The notes under the pieces were generated by a model. The model was not told the DNA's origin. It worked only from the letters and a program-made list of their open reading frames with translations, and ran no database searches. DNA of 64,000 nt from Caballeronia mineralivorans PML1(12) (GTDB lineage: Bacteria > Pseudomonadota > Gammaproteobacteria > Burkholderiales > Burkholderiaceae): the NCBI RefSeq assembly GCF_001028175.1, contig NZ_AEJF01000068.1, positions 1 to 64,000 on the forward strand, in the 5' to 3' direction. Position 1 is the first letter of the stretch. The number at the start of each line of letters is the position of its first letter. Shown here piece by piece: positions 44,007-52,643 of the stretch. A program made the position numbers and the translations under genes.

Positions 44007-46115
44007 ATGGCCGCCGCCGACTACCTGCCTGTCACACTGCGCGATGCCGGCGCGTTCCTGAGGCGCGAGCTTGCGCCTTTCCCCGGTCGCGTCAACGTGA
44101 TGCTGCGTTGCATGCTGACGAGCGCCATCGTGATCGTCGTGTCGATGGCGCTCGAAGTGCCGGAGCTCGCACTGTCGCTGCTGGTGGTGTTCTACGTCAC
44201 GCAGTCGAACGTGGTGGTCACGCGGCTGGTCGGCGTGATGTTCATCGTCGGGTCCACGCTCGGGATCGGCCTGTCGATCCTGCTGCTGAAGTTCACATTC
44301 GACTATCCGTTGCTGCGCATCGTCGTCGCGAGCCTGCTGTTCTTCGGCAGCGTGTACCTCATGCGGGTGCTGAAAATCGGCGTAGTGTTCTTCATCGTCG
44401 CGATCGTCGTGATCTACGTGCAGAGCTTTGTGGACCAGACCGATCAAGCCGACCTGCTGATTCGCGCGGTGTTGTGGGTATGGATCGCCGTAAATTATCC
44501 GATTGCGCTGACGCTCGTGGTCAATACGTTGCTGTTGCCTGCCGAACCGCAATTGCAGCTCAAGGCGGAAATCCATCGGCAACTCGCGGCGCTGGACACG
44601 CACCTGAGGCAACCGATCGACGGTACGACGAGCGCCGCGCCGATTACGCTGGCGGCCGTCCAGCAAGGCGCGCTCACGCTGCAGAAGCTGCTGCGGTTCA
44701 CGGCGATGCGTGACGCCCACTATCGCGAGCATCAGACGTTGCAGCTTGCATGCATCGCGACAGTGTCGCGTCTTTATCGCGGTGCGAGTGAACTGCCGCT
44801 CAGTTGGCCAGACGCGTCGGCGGCGCGGCTTGCGATGTTGCGCGAGCTGCGCGCGAACGTTCGGGCGCTTGACGAATCGGTGATGTCGGGCGAGCCCTAT
44901 CGCTACGTGAGCACGGCGACACCTGAAGAGCGCAATGCAGCCGACGCGACTCCCGCCGCAGGCGAATTGCAGCGGGCGCTGCATTCGTACGCGGATCTCG
45001 TCGCAAGCGGTGTGGAACCCGGCAAGCCGCCCGCGAGCGAGCCGATGGTCGCGCCCGACGCATGGACCAATCCCGCGTACATGCGTTTTTCGCTGAAGAC
45101 GCTGCTCGCCGTTTTCGTCTGCTACGTGTTCTACAACGCCGTCGACTGGCAGGGCGTCCACACGATCATGCTGACTTGCCTGATCGTCGCGCTGCCGAGC
45201 CTCGGCGCATCGACGCAGCGTGCGTTGCTGCGGCTGGCCGGGGCCGCCGTCGGCAGCGCGCTGGCGTTGTTCATGGTCGTGTTCATCGTTCCGCATCTCG
45301 ACGGCATCGTCGGCTTGTTGCTGATGGCGTTGCCTGCCGTTGCGCTCGGGGCGTGGATATCGGCGGGTTCGGAGAGGATCGGCTATGCCGGCATCCAGGT
45401 GATGTTCACCTTCTCGCTTGCGTTGCTCGACCAGTTCAGCCCAACCACGAATCTGACTGAAATCCGCGACCGGATGGTGGGCATTCTGCTGGGCGTCGGC
45501 GTGGCGACCTTCGTGCAGATGTCGTTCTGGCGGGAGGGCGAGGGCGACGTGCTGCGGCAGAAACTCGCCACGATGCTGCGCGCCATTGCCGCACAATTGC
45601 GTACTCCACAGGCGGGCGTCGACCAACGGGACGAGTTGCCCTATGCGCAGCGGCAGTTGCAGGCGTGGGCCGTGCTGGCCGATTGCGAAGCGACGCTGTC
45701 GCGAGTCGCGCTCGAGCCCGACTGGCAGGAAGTGGAGCAGGCGCAACTGACACTGCGCGTGCAAACGGTTCTCGCGCAGGGACGCGAGATCATGCTGGCG
45801 GGCGATGCGCTGTTCAACACGCTGGCGGCGCAAGCGGGATCGTCGAGCCCACGAACGGTCGATGCAGTGCGCTCGACACAGGAACAGGCCTCAGCCGAAC
45901 TTAACCGATACGCGGAAGATCTCGCCCGGAATCCGCCCGACGCCCGCGCGCCGCAACGCATCGGGATCGCTGCGCAAGCTGTCGAACCGACCCAACCGGC
46001 CGACGGGCCGCTCATCGCCGCAGCGGACGAACTGTCGCGGCAGGTCGCGGGGTTGCCGGACTGGCGCGTCGAGGCACGCGTCGCGGCGCCCTCATCACAG
46101 GCCATACGAACATGA
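44007..46115 (+). CDS. mdtO: FUSC-family inner-membrane transporter (MdtO-like)
   Basis: This 702-residue protein has two copies of a membrane block, each of about five or six helices, in the N-terminal (residues ~25-190) and middle (~360-510) parts. Soluble helical regions lie between and after them. This is the fusaric acid resistance / aromatic acid exporter (FUSC, AaeB/MdtO) layout. An AAGGAG site precedes the ATG. In such systems the protein exports aromatic acids or related weak acids through the HlyD-type adaptor and an outer-membrane factor. Here it completes a ytcA-mdtNOP-like operon. Confidence 0.92.
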   Translation: MAAADYLPVTLRDAGAFLRRELAPFPGRVNVMLRCMLTSAIVIVVSMALEVPELALSLLVVFYVTQSNVVVTRLVGVMFIVGSTLGIGLSILLLKFTFDYPLLRIVVASLLFFGSVYLMRVLKIGVVFFIVAIVVIYVQSFVDQTDQADLLIRAVLWVWIAVNYPIALTLVVNTLLLPAEPQLQLKAEIHRQLAALDTHLRQPIDGTTSAAPITLAAVQQGALTLQKLLRFTAMRDAHYREHQTLQLACIATVSRLYRGASELPLSWPDASAARLAMLRELRANVRALDESVMSGEPYRYVSTATPEERNAADATPAAGELQRALHSYADLVASGVEPGKPPASEPMVAPDAWTNPAYMRFSLKTLLAVFVCYVFYNAVDWQGVHTIMLTCLIVALPSLGASTQRALLRLAGAAVGSALALFMVVFIVPHLDGIVGLLLMALPAVALGAWISAGSERIGYAGIQVMFTFSLALLDQFSPTTNLTEIRDRMVGILLGVGVATFVQMSFWREGEGDVLRQKLATMLRAIAAQLRTPQAGVDQRDELPYAQRQLQAWAVLADCEATLSRVALEPDWQEVEQAQLTLRVQTVLAQGREIMLAGDALFNTLAAQAGSSSPRTVDAVRSTQEQASAELNRYAEDLARNPPDARAPQRIGIAAQAVEPTQPADGPLIAAADELSRQVAGLPDWRVEARVAAPSSQAIRT

Positions 46116-46139
46116 ACTGCCCCCACGCTCACTATCGTT

Positions 46140-46190
46140 CGCTGCCCCCCGAGGGGGGCGGATGCACCCCTTGGGGCGGCCCGGCGGGAG
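46140..46190. repeat. GC-rich CCCCCC-GA-GGGGGG element before mdtP
   Basis: The core CCCCCC (46145-46150), GA, GGGGGG (46153-46158) is followed by a CCTTGGGGCGGCCCGG stretch. From memory, this is a recurrent intergenic motif of Burkholderiales genomes. It sits in the open frame upstream of the real mdtP start and would be misread as a PPEGGG-rich N-terminal extension. Confidence 0.5.
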
Positions 46191-46195
46191 GCATC

Positions 46196-47683
46196 ATGAA
46201 TGCGCGATCGGGTCTACGCGAGTGGCGATGGCGTCGATGCTTTTTATGCGTCGCGTGGATGTCATTCATGCTGCCGGGTTGCGCGCTGATCCATCATAAC
46301 GGCACGCCCTATACCGAGATCGCGACCGGGCAGATCAATCTCGCCGACGACATCCATCTCGCGCGCGATGGCTGGCCCGCCGCGCGCTGGTGGACGCGCT
46401 ATCGCGATGCGCAGCTCGACGCGCTGATCGATCAGGCGCTCGCCAATGCGCCGACGATGGTGATTGCGCGCACGCGCGTCGCGCAGGCGAAGTCCGATGT
46501 CGAGCTTGCCAGAGCGGGATCGAACCTTCAGGTGGCTGCGCTGGCGTCGCTGGATCGCGAGCATATTTCCGCGAACGGCTTTCTCGGCCCGTTCGCGAAG
46601 AACGAACCGGCTGCGGGGCTGACGGGTCCTTGGTACACCGAGGGCATCGTCGGGCTCGGCGCGAGCCTGGACGTCGACATCTGGGGCAAGCAGCGTGCGC
46701 AAATCGCCGCGTCGCTCGGTGTGAGCAATGCGCGGCTCGCCGAGACGTCCGCTGTCGAACTCGAAATCTCGACAGATGTCGCGCAGCTTTACTACGGTAT
46801 CCAAACGACTTGCCAGCTCATCGATCTGCTGAACGAATCGCATGAGGTAGCGGTGTTCGGGGTGCAAGCACACGAAGCGCGCGCGGCGCGCGGCCTCGAA
46901 GCCCGCACCCTGCTCGAAGAAGCACGGGCGCAGCAACTGGCCATCGAACTGCAGATCGTGTCGGCGCAAGGGCAGATAAAGCAGTTTCGCGAATCGATGC
47001 GGGCGCTGGCCGGTGCGGGCCCCAACGGTTTGCCGGCTATCGAGCCCGTGGCACTGCCGCGCTCGCAGGCGGCCCTGCCGGCGACGCTTTCATACGAACT
47101 GCTCGCACGGCGTCCCGATCTGCAGGCAATGCGATGGTATGTAGAGGCGTCGTTCGACCGGATCGACGCGGCGAAGGCGGCGTTCTATCCGAGCTTCGAC
47201 ATCAAGGCGTTCTTCGGCTTCGACGCATTGCACCTCGCCGACCTCTTCACGCATGCAAGCCAGCAGATCAACCTGATTCCGGGCCTGTACTTGCCGATCT
47301 TCGACGGCGGCAGGCTCAACGCGAACCTGAGCGGCGCACGCGAGGGAAGCAACCTGTTGATCGAGCAGTACAACCAGGCCGTCCTCAACGCGGTACGCGA
47401 TGTCGCGCAGACGGGCAGCCGTCTGCAGGCCCTCGATGCTCAGACCGCGTTGCAGAAGCAACGGATCGAATCGGTTGCGTTCGCGAGGGACAGCGTCGAA
47501 GCATATTATCAACGCGGACTGACGAGCCGGCTCGCGGCGCTCGAAGCACGCCAGCCCGTGATCGCGGAACAGGTTGCCCTGCTCACGCTCGATGGTCAGA
47601 TGCTTAGTCAGGAGATTGCGTTGACGAAGGCGCTCGGCGGCGGCTATCGTGCCGATCCGCCCGTCGAACTGAAGCCGCGTTGA
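46196..47683 (+). CDS. mdtP: Outer-membrane efflux lipoprotein, NodT/MdtP-like
   Basis: This ~495-residue TolC-like outer-membrane factor starts at 46196 behind a GGGAGG site. The N-terminus has a basic region, a hydrophobic stretch and the lipobox MLPGCAL. Two OEP repeats follow, with the typical entry WWTRYRDAQLDALIDQALAN, the strand-rich YEGIVGLGASLDVDIWGKQRA region in the first repeat, and YLPIFDGGRLNANLSGARE in the second. It provides the exit duct for the MdtN-MdtO pump. An in-frame upstream ATG at 46112 overlaps the mdtO stop but lacks a ribosome site. Confidence 0.92.
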   Translation: MNARSGLREWRWRRCFLCVAWMSFMLPGCALIHHNGTPYTEIATGQINLADDIHLARDGWPAARWWTRYRDAQLDALIDQALANAPTMVIARTRVAQAKSDVELARAGSNLQVAALASLDREHISANGFLGPFAKNEPAAGLTGPWYTEGIVGLGASLDVDIWGKQRAQIAASLGVSNARLAETSAVELEISTDVAQLYYGIQTTCQLIDLLNESHEVAVFGVQAHEARAARGLEARTLLEEARAQQLAIELQIVSAQGQIKQFRESMRALAGAGPNGLPAIEPVALPRSQAALPATLSYELLARRPDLQAMRWYVEASFDRIDAAKAAFYPSFDIKAFFGFDALHLADLFTHASQQINLIPGLYLPIFDGGRLNANLSGAREGSNLLIEQYNQAVLNAVRDVAQTGSRLQALDAQTALQKQRIESVAFARDSVEAYYQRGLTSRLAALEARQPVIAEQVALLTLDGQMLSQEIALTKALGGGYRADPPVELKPR

Positions 47684-47776
47684 ACGAAGCGCCGATGGGG
47701 TTCGGCACTGCTGTGCCGGTGGAGTGTCATGCCAAAAGGCGGTCACTTCGCGGCGCTCGAACAACCGGAATTGCTG

Positions 47777-47799
47777 GCCCAGGAAATCCGGGCTTTTTT
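47777..47799 (+). terminator. Intrinsic terminator after efflux operon
   Basis: GCCC pairs with GGGC across AGGAAATCC (47777-47793) and is followed by TTTTTT (47794-47799), ~95 bp after the mdtP stop. The stem is short and has one inner mismatch. Confidence 0.5.
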
Positions 47800-47993
47800 G
47801 GGATCACTTCCCGGGCTTCGATGCGAATCCGGGCTGGTCACAATAGGCCACGACAGGTCTCCCTGCTTCGGAGGGGATTGAGCAGTCTTTATGCCTGACC
47901 TAAAATCCACGCCACGAAACCGGCAGCTTTTGGACGCATCCTGTCACAGTTCCAAAAGCGCTCGGGAATTAAAGTAAATAAAAATACTGAGAG

Positions 47994-48245
47994 ATGGTGA
48001 TGTTCGCCAAAATATTTGCAGTCCACAAATCCAAGGGGATTCTTGCGACCCATTGGGAGTTCGAATTCTCTTTACATGACAAGACCGGCTGCCTCATGGA
48101 GCGCAGGATTTCGGTAGATGAAGCAATTGGTCTCGCGAATCGCCCGGATGCCGGGCCAGTCTTTGACATGTGCCGCATGATCAAATCAACGCCACCGGTG
48201 GAATTTAGCCGGCTAGTCGGCCGCATCTTCATGACCGCCTCCTGA
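47994..48245 (+). CDS. Small hypothetical protein
   Basis: This 83-residue protein, beginning MVMFAKIFAVHKSKGILATHWEFEFSLHDK, is followed by an acidic middle and a basic end. It resembles no family I recognise. It is preceded by an AT-rich stretch (AATTAAAGTAAATAAAAATACTGA) that could be a promoter and ribosome-binding region. Its codon use is less GC-biased at third positions than the efflux genes. In-frame ATG codons lie at 47994 and 48000. No signal peptide is visible. It may be a real orphan or a recently acquired gene. Confidence 0.5.
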   Translation: MVMFAKIFAVHKSKGILATHWEFEFSLHDKTGCLMERRISVDEAIGLANRPDAGPVFDMCRMIKSTPPVEFSRLVGRIFMTAS

Positions 48246-48681
48246 TCCGCAGCAAGCCGCGCCCTCCGCAGCAAATCCGCCCGCAACAGGCCAACTGGCG
48301 CCCCGCATCGCTCACCCCATTGTGTCGTCTGTAGTTTCTTCAACGGCATCGTTCTGCAATGATGCCCAGTTCAAACATTGAGTATCCGTTTCTCAAGGTA
48401 CTGACCCGCCGGTTTGGGTCCGGTCCCAACGATCGCCGACAGGCAGAGCGCGGCCAGTTACCGACATTCGCTTGCTGGCAACGAATGTCCGCGGTTCTAC
48501 CGCAATCCTGACGTTCTCCATCGGCAAAAGGACACCCGTTCGTCGGCCGTTGCGGCCCCACAAGCCACGAGCAGGCGATCCAGCTTTGAACGCCTTCCTC
48601 CACCGATCAGATCCAAGCCATGCGTGCGAGCGTGTCCAGTAGGGGGTGATGAGCGCCTCCTCTCCACACCTTCCCGACCAA
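48246..48681. other. Intergenic, no recognisable gene
   Basis: About 430 bases between the small hypothetical gene and the PAP2 gene. Several short overlapping frames exist on both strands but none resembles a protein. Confidence 0.4.
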
Positions 48682-49401
48682 CTACATCCCATGTATCAGG
48701 ACGTGCGCCAACACGCGCAGCTCCTGGAACTGTGTCGCCAACTCGAAGCTAAGCACGAACGCGGCGCCATAAAACACGCCGGGATAGCGCTGCGCGAATG
48801 CCAGCATCGGTGCGGCGACGCGCGTGCGTATCGCCCTGGCGCTCATCACGTATGTGATGCCGATGCCGAGCGCCGCACCGGCCAGCACGTCCGTCGGGTA
48901 GTGCACGCCGAGATAGATGCGCGGCAGGCCGATCAGCACCACGGCGTGCAATAGCGCGTAGATCCCCACGGGCCGCGAGGCGAGGAAAATGCCCATAGCG
49001 ACCGCACACCAGAGCATGGCGTGATCGCTCGGAAACGAACTCCACGTTCGCAGCACCGGCTCGTCCACGTTGGCCTCAGGAAAGAATGCACGCAACGCCG
49101 GTTCATACATCGGCCGCAGGCGAAACGGCAGGTAGTGCGCAAGCAGGCGGCCGGCCACCAGCGCGATGAGGCCGCTCGCGAGGGCGATCACGACGAGTTC
49201 GCGCTGGTGTCGCCGGACGGCCTCGCCGTCAGGTCCTTCCGCACGTTCGTGCCTGAACCAGACCCACCACAGCAGTGCAACCAACATCACGCCCTTGGGC
49301 AAGTACGCGTTCACGACCGCTTCGACTACAGGGGTGAAGCCTTGAGAGTGAATGGCCACTTTATTTACGGACGCGATGGTCCACGTATCGATGACGTTCA
49401 T
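48682..49401 (-). CDS. PAP2-family membrane phosphatase
   Basis: This ~239-residue membrane protein starts at 49401 behind a GGGGAG site. The three PAP2 phosphatase motifs are visible: a variant of motif 1 (HYLPFRLRPMYEPA, where K-x6-RP is usual), motif 2 SFPSDHAML (catalytic His) and motif 3 RIYLGVHYPTDVLAG (Arg and nucleophile His). Hydrophobic helices flank each. Such enzymes act on lipid phosphates such as undecaprenyl pyrophosphate or phosphatidic acid. It appears to be a single-gene unit. Confidence 0.9.
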   Translation of the reverse strand: MNVIDTWTIASVNKVAIHSQGFTPVVEAVVNAYLPKGVMLVALLWWVWFRHERAEGPDGEAVRRHQRELVVIALASGLIALVAGRLLAHYLPFRLRPMYEPALRAFFPEANVDEPVLRTWSSFPSDHAMLWCAVAMGIFLASRPVGIYALLHAVVLIGLPRIYLGVHYPTDVLAGAALGIGITYVMSARAIRTRVAAPMLAFAQRYPGVFYGAAFVLSFELATQFQELRVLAHVLIHGM

Positions 49402-50046
49402 TTGTCTCTGCTCCCCTATGTGCGGCAATCGACATAACTTCGTCGTTGGCCGCAGCCGTTGTCACGACGCCGCATCCAAGCATCGCTGGTGCCCGGCTAC
49501 GCGGCGAAGCGCTCGACGGCCGGTAACAACCATCATCGTATTGACATGAACATGTGGTATGTGCGCTGGCGCGTGTAGTGTCCCAGCTAATTGTTGGATC
49601 CCTCGCTCAAGCCTCCTCCAGAAGCATTCACGCGAATCGCCCGTTCGCGGTTGCCAACAACCGCTGTTATGGCCCGGCCACAGCCACCAGCACCGTCATT
49701 TCCCGCCTCCGGGATAACGTTAATTGGCATTCAAATACCGGGTTGTCTCACTGGTGCAGCCGTCGTCCGCCGACGGCCAGCGCACCGGCTGCTGGCCGCA
49801 ATGGTCGACGAACAGCAGGCGAATTGATATGGGTAGATGACTCATATCGACCCGATTGCAGTCCGTCGCCAATCGCGTCCGGGTGTCTCAAACGGGTCGC
49901 GTGTCGCCGATCGCAGAGAGGTAGATGTCGATCAGCTTCAGCCACTCGACAACGGGGCTACATCGTCGACAACCGATTCGAACTAGCGGTGGATACGCCT
50001 CATTCGTTATCGTGCAGCTTTAGTATGAGGTGCGAGCCCGCGCCGT
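49402..50046. other. Intergenic upstream of PAP2
   Basis: The ~640-bp stretch has no credible gene. A dyad core ACAT-GAAC-ATGT at 49544-49555, 143 bp before the PAP2 start, matches the core of the three ATTACAT-N4-ATGTAAT sites but not their outer bases. Confidence 0.4.
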
Positions 50047-51126
50047 CTAAGGTCGGATCACAGTTATCCTGAATGGGCCGCCGTTCGCGGCTGCGTGGGT
50101 TACCGCGTCATTGGCGTCATCGAGCAGGAACGTCGTCACGTCGAAGTGGCCGAGATCCAGCAGGCCGGCCCGGATCAGGCCCGTCATGCGCGTCACCGCT
50201 TCGCGCGGATACATCCATTTGCCGCGCACCGTGATGTCGTTGCGCATGATCCACGGATAGGGCAGGTCGAGCCCCTCGCCGCCGAGCATGCCGACGCCCC
50301 CCATCAGCACGACGCGCCCATAGGGGCGCACAGCCATGACCGCCGCGCGCACGGTTGTCGTCGTGGCGGAGGGCGGCAGCAGATCCATCACGCAATCGAT
50401 CGGACCGGGGGACGCCTGCCGCATCCGTTCGCGGTCCTCGTCTTCGTTGCCTGAGAGCTTCACGGTCCGCACGCGCTCGCCGAAGCGGCGCTCCAGGTCC
50501 GCGAGCGCTCGTTCATTACGCCCCGGAGCGACGACGCAGCGCGCGCCCATCGCGAGCGCGACGGCCACGCCTGCGCTCCCGAAATTACCGGTCGCTCCGC
50601 TCACAAGCAGCTTCTCGCCGGCTTGCAGATTGGCCGCCAGCAGTCCGCCATAGGGTACGAGCATGACGTTAAGCGCGGACCAGCGAGTGGCATCGTCAGG
50701 ATCGATCTCGCCGATACGAATCGCGTTTTCAGTGGGCACCCGCACCTGTTCGGCGAAGGGACCATCGTGAAAATACCGTTGCAGGCGCTTGGCGCCGTCG
50801 CCGCGCGCGCTCCAGCCCTGCAGCGCGATGTCGGGCATCAGGGCGTCGTCGCGCGAACGCACGGTCGGGTCGCAGAACACCCAATCGCCCGGCTTCAGAT
50901 GCGTGGCGTCCGGACCGCTCGCACGCACGCGGCCGATCGCGCCGCAGCCGGGAACCATCGGAAGATCGATCGGGTATTGGCGCTCGCCGCTAAATACTTC
51001 GTTCGCGTAGGAAAGCACCGGCGCAGCGGCGACATCAACAACGACTTCGCCCGTGCCGATCGCCGGATCCGGCATCTGGTTGATCGCGAGCGGCTGGCCG
51101 AGCGCCTTCAGAATCGCAGCTTTCAT
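50047..51126 (-). CDS. Zinc-type alcohol dehydrogenase-like (MDR) oxidoreductase
   Basis: This 359-residue medium-chain dehydrogenase/reductase has a GroES-like domain first (KPGDWVFCDPTVRS) and a Rossmann domain second, with LVSGATGNFGSAGVAVALAM as the nucleotide-binding turn. The catalytic zinc Cys expected near residue 40 is replaced (VLSYANEVFSGERQYP), so it is likely a zinc-independent quinone-oxidoreductase-like member. It is divergent from an XRE/MmyB-type regulator, which probably controls it through the dyad in the shared 117-bp spacer. Confidence 0.88.
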   Translation of the reverse strand: MKAAILKALGQPLAINQMPDPAIGTGEVVVDVAAAPVLSYANEVFSGERQYPIDLPMVPGCGAIGRVRASGPDATHLKPGDWVFCDPTVRSRDDALMPDIALQGWSARGDGAKRLQRYFHDGPFAEQVRVPTENAIRIGEIDPDDATRWSALNVMLVPYGGLLAANLQAGEKLLVSGATGNFGSAGVAVALAMGARCVVAPGRNERALADLERRFGERVRTVKLSGNEDEDRERMRQASPGPIDCVMDLLPPSATTTTVRAAVMAVRPYGRVVLMGGVGMLGGEGLDLPYPWIMRNDITVRGKWMYPREAVTRMTGLIRAGLLDLGHFDVTTFLLDDANDAVTHAAANGGPFRITVIRP

Positions 51127-51168
51127 GATCGTGCTCCGTTATGCGTAATTGGACTGGAGCATTCTGGC

Positions 51169-51210
51169 AGTCCTAGAATGGACAACAAGGCCTAGTACTA
51201 TCCTAGGACT
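51169..51210. promoter_or_regulatory. Inverted repeat in MDR/XRE spacer
   Basis: AGTCCTAG (51169-51176) and CTAGGACT (51203-51210) are perfect complementary arms 26 bp apart. The right arm is itself within the palindrome TCCTAGGA (51201-51208). Arms CATTCT (51160-51165) and AGAATG (51175-51180) form a second small dyad. These are plausible operators of the adjacent regulator. Confidence 0.5.
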
Positions 51211-51243
51211 CACGCGTGCCACCATCGATGGAAAGGGACGATC

Positions 51244-52017
51244 ATGGCGACATCGAGTCGAAGCGAATTTGGCGATTTCCTGCGCTCGCGACGGGAGAAA
51301 TTAAGCCCGGACGCGGTCGGTCTCAACGGCGGCCGGCGCCGTCGTACACCGGGCCTGCGACGCGAAGAAGTGGCAGAGCTGGCGGGCATCGGCGTGGACT
51401 GGTATATCCGGCTCGAGCAAGGCCGAACGATTCGTCCGTCCGATGCCACCCTCGACGCCCTCGCACGCGCCCTGCGTCTCGGCAAGGTCGACGCGGCGCA
51501 TTTGCGAGCGCTCGCACGCAATGGCGATCGCCGCGCGTTTGTCCGCGAGAGCGTACCGCCGGCCATTGAGCGTCTGGTCGCGAGCCTCGATCTGCCGGCT
51601 TACGTGACTGGCCGGCGCTGGGACATCCTGACGTGGAACGCCGCCGCCGCGGATATCCTCGGCTTTGACCGCCTCGCCGAAGCGGATCGCAACATCCTGG
51701 TATTCATGTTCATCGAACCGGGATCGCGGCGACTGTTCGGGGCCGCCTGGTCAGACGAAGCTCGCCGCATGATCGCGCTCTTTCGTGCTATTTACGATCT
51801 CCATGCCGACGATTCAGCGTTCGTCGAACTGGTCGAGCGCGTACGCACAGAGAGCCCGGAGTTCGCGAGGTGGTGGAACGCGCATGACATCCGCAGCGGC
51901 GCGGCCGGACAGAAGTTGCTCGCGCACCCGGAGCGGGGTGCGCAGCGTTACGAATACGCCACGTTTCAGGCGAACGATGACCCGGCGCTGAAGCTCGCGA
52001 TCTACACGCCCGTCTGA
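51244..52017 (+). CDS. XRE-family regulator with MmyB-like ligand domain
   Basis: This 257-residue protein has an N-terminal XRE helix-turn-helix at ~10-75 (GLRREEVAELAGIGVDWYIR, EQGRTIRPS). A MmyB-like domain follows from ~100 to the end, recognisable from YVTGRRWDILTWNAAAADIL and FIEPGSRRLF. MmyB-type domains bind fatty-acid-like ligands in the one structurally known case. The gene is divergent from an MDR oxidoreductase and is its likely regulator. The sequence of a CdiA-CT fragment begins within a few bases of its stop codon. Confidence 0.92.
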   Translation: MATSSRSEFGDFLRSRREKLSPDAVGLNGGRRRRTPGLRREEVAELAGIGVDWYIRLEQGRTIRPSDATLDALARALRLGKVDAAHLRALARNGDRRAFVRESVPPAIERLVASLDLPAYVTGRRWDILTWNAAAADILGFDRLAEADRNILVFMFIEPGSRRLFGAAWSDEARRMIALFRAIYDLHADDSAFVELVERVRTESPEFARWWNAHDIRSGAAGQKLLAHPERGAQRYEYATFQANDDPALKLAIYTPV

Positions 52018-52018
52018 G

Positions 52019-52174
52019 CGCTCATGCGGCGGGAAAGCGTCGTTTGGGGACATGCTACATGTGCTCAAACCGGCAAACGGCCTGGGGCCAGCGGACAACG
52101 TCATTTTCCATAGCAACGGGGACGTTGAGTTCAACGGTGAAATTATCGATAACCTGCACAACTATGCCCCGTAA
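52019..52174 (+). pseudogene. CdiA-CT-like toxin fragment, cassette 1
   Basis: An open stretch with no start of its own encodes the extreme C-terminus of a polymorphic toxin: SFGDMLHVLKPANGLGPADN, VIFHSNGDVEFNGEIIDNL, HNYAP and stop. The NGDVEFNGEIIDN pattern, alternating polar turns before a terminal Pro-stop, is common at the ends of CdiA and RHS toxins. The rest of the toxin has been lost; the preceding gene is an unrelated regulator. The immunity candidate overlaps its last 11 bases in another frame, as toxin-immunity pairs often do. Confidence 0.55.
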
Positions 52175-52607
52175 TTCCTTCACTTTGCAGGAAAGTATGC
52201 ATACGCTTACTCATGCGACTTTCATTATTTCGTCCGATGGTACTGCTCCGGAGGTTTGGACTGACTATTTTGGGGTATCGCCGAGTCGAACAATCACCAA
52301 AGGACAGCCATACCTGCTGCCCTCGGGGCGGTTAAGTGAGCGCTTGGGAAAGCTTGACCTATGGGCGCTGGAAAGCAAGCCAGCAGCCCATGGCGATCAG
52401 TTGGAGCCGCATCTTCGTTATCTAATCGAGCGCTTGGCATTGCCACGCACTGGTCTTCGGGAGCTTGTTGAGCGCCTAGGTGCGCGGATGCGCTTCTTCT
52501 GCTACTGGAGTAACGAGAGCGGCGACCGAGTGCCCGATGTTCCCGAAGACATCAAAGCGATGATGAAAGCCCTCGGCGGAACGATTGAAATCGACGAATA
52601 TCGGTGA
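52164..52607 (+). CDS. DUF4279-like protein, candidate immunity protein 1
   Basis: The ~147-residue protein starts at 52164 (MPRNSFTLQESMHTLTHATF) and overlaps the end of the toxin fragment by 11 bp. It has a DUF4279-like pattern: an N-terminal beta-strand THATFIISSDGTAPEVW, then DYFGVSPSRTITKGQP, LGKLDLWALESK, LRYLIERLALP and RMRFFCYWSN. DUF4279 proteins often stand next to polymorphic toxins. Position and overlap suggest it protects against cassette 1. The reading frame is intact although its toxin is gone. Confidence 0.6.
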   Translation: MPRNSFTLQESMHTLTHATFIISSDGTAPEVWTDYFGVSPSRTITKGQPYLLPSGRLSERLGKLDLWALESKPAAHGDQLEPHLRYLIERLALPRTGLRELVERLGARMRFFCYWSNESGDRVPDVPEDIKAMMKALGGTIEIDEYR

Positions 52608-52643
52608 TGGCGTGCTGGTCTTACCGTTTCCGCAGCAGTTTAG

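Noticed and set aside
43371-45833. Open frame of 820 codons on the minus strand
   Set aside because: It is antisense to mdtN-mdtO; the low-complexity Gln/Arg/His content marks it as a shadow frame.
46145-46158. CCCCCC-GA-GGGGGG considered as a LAL box
   Set aside because: The spacer is 2 nt and it lies inside an operon; it fits the recurrent GC-rich element better.
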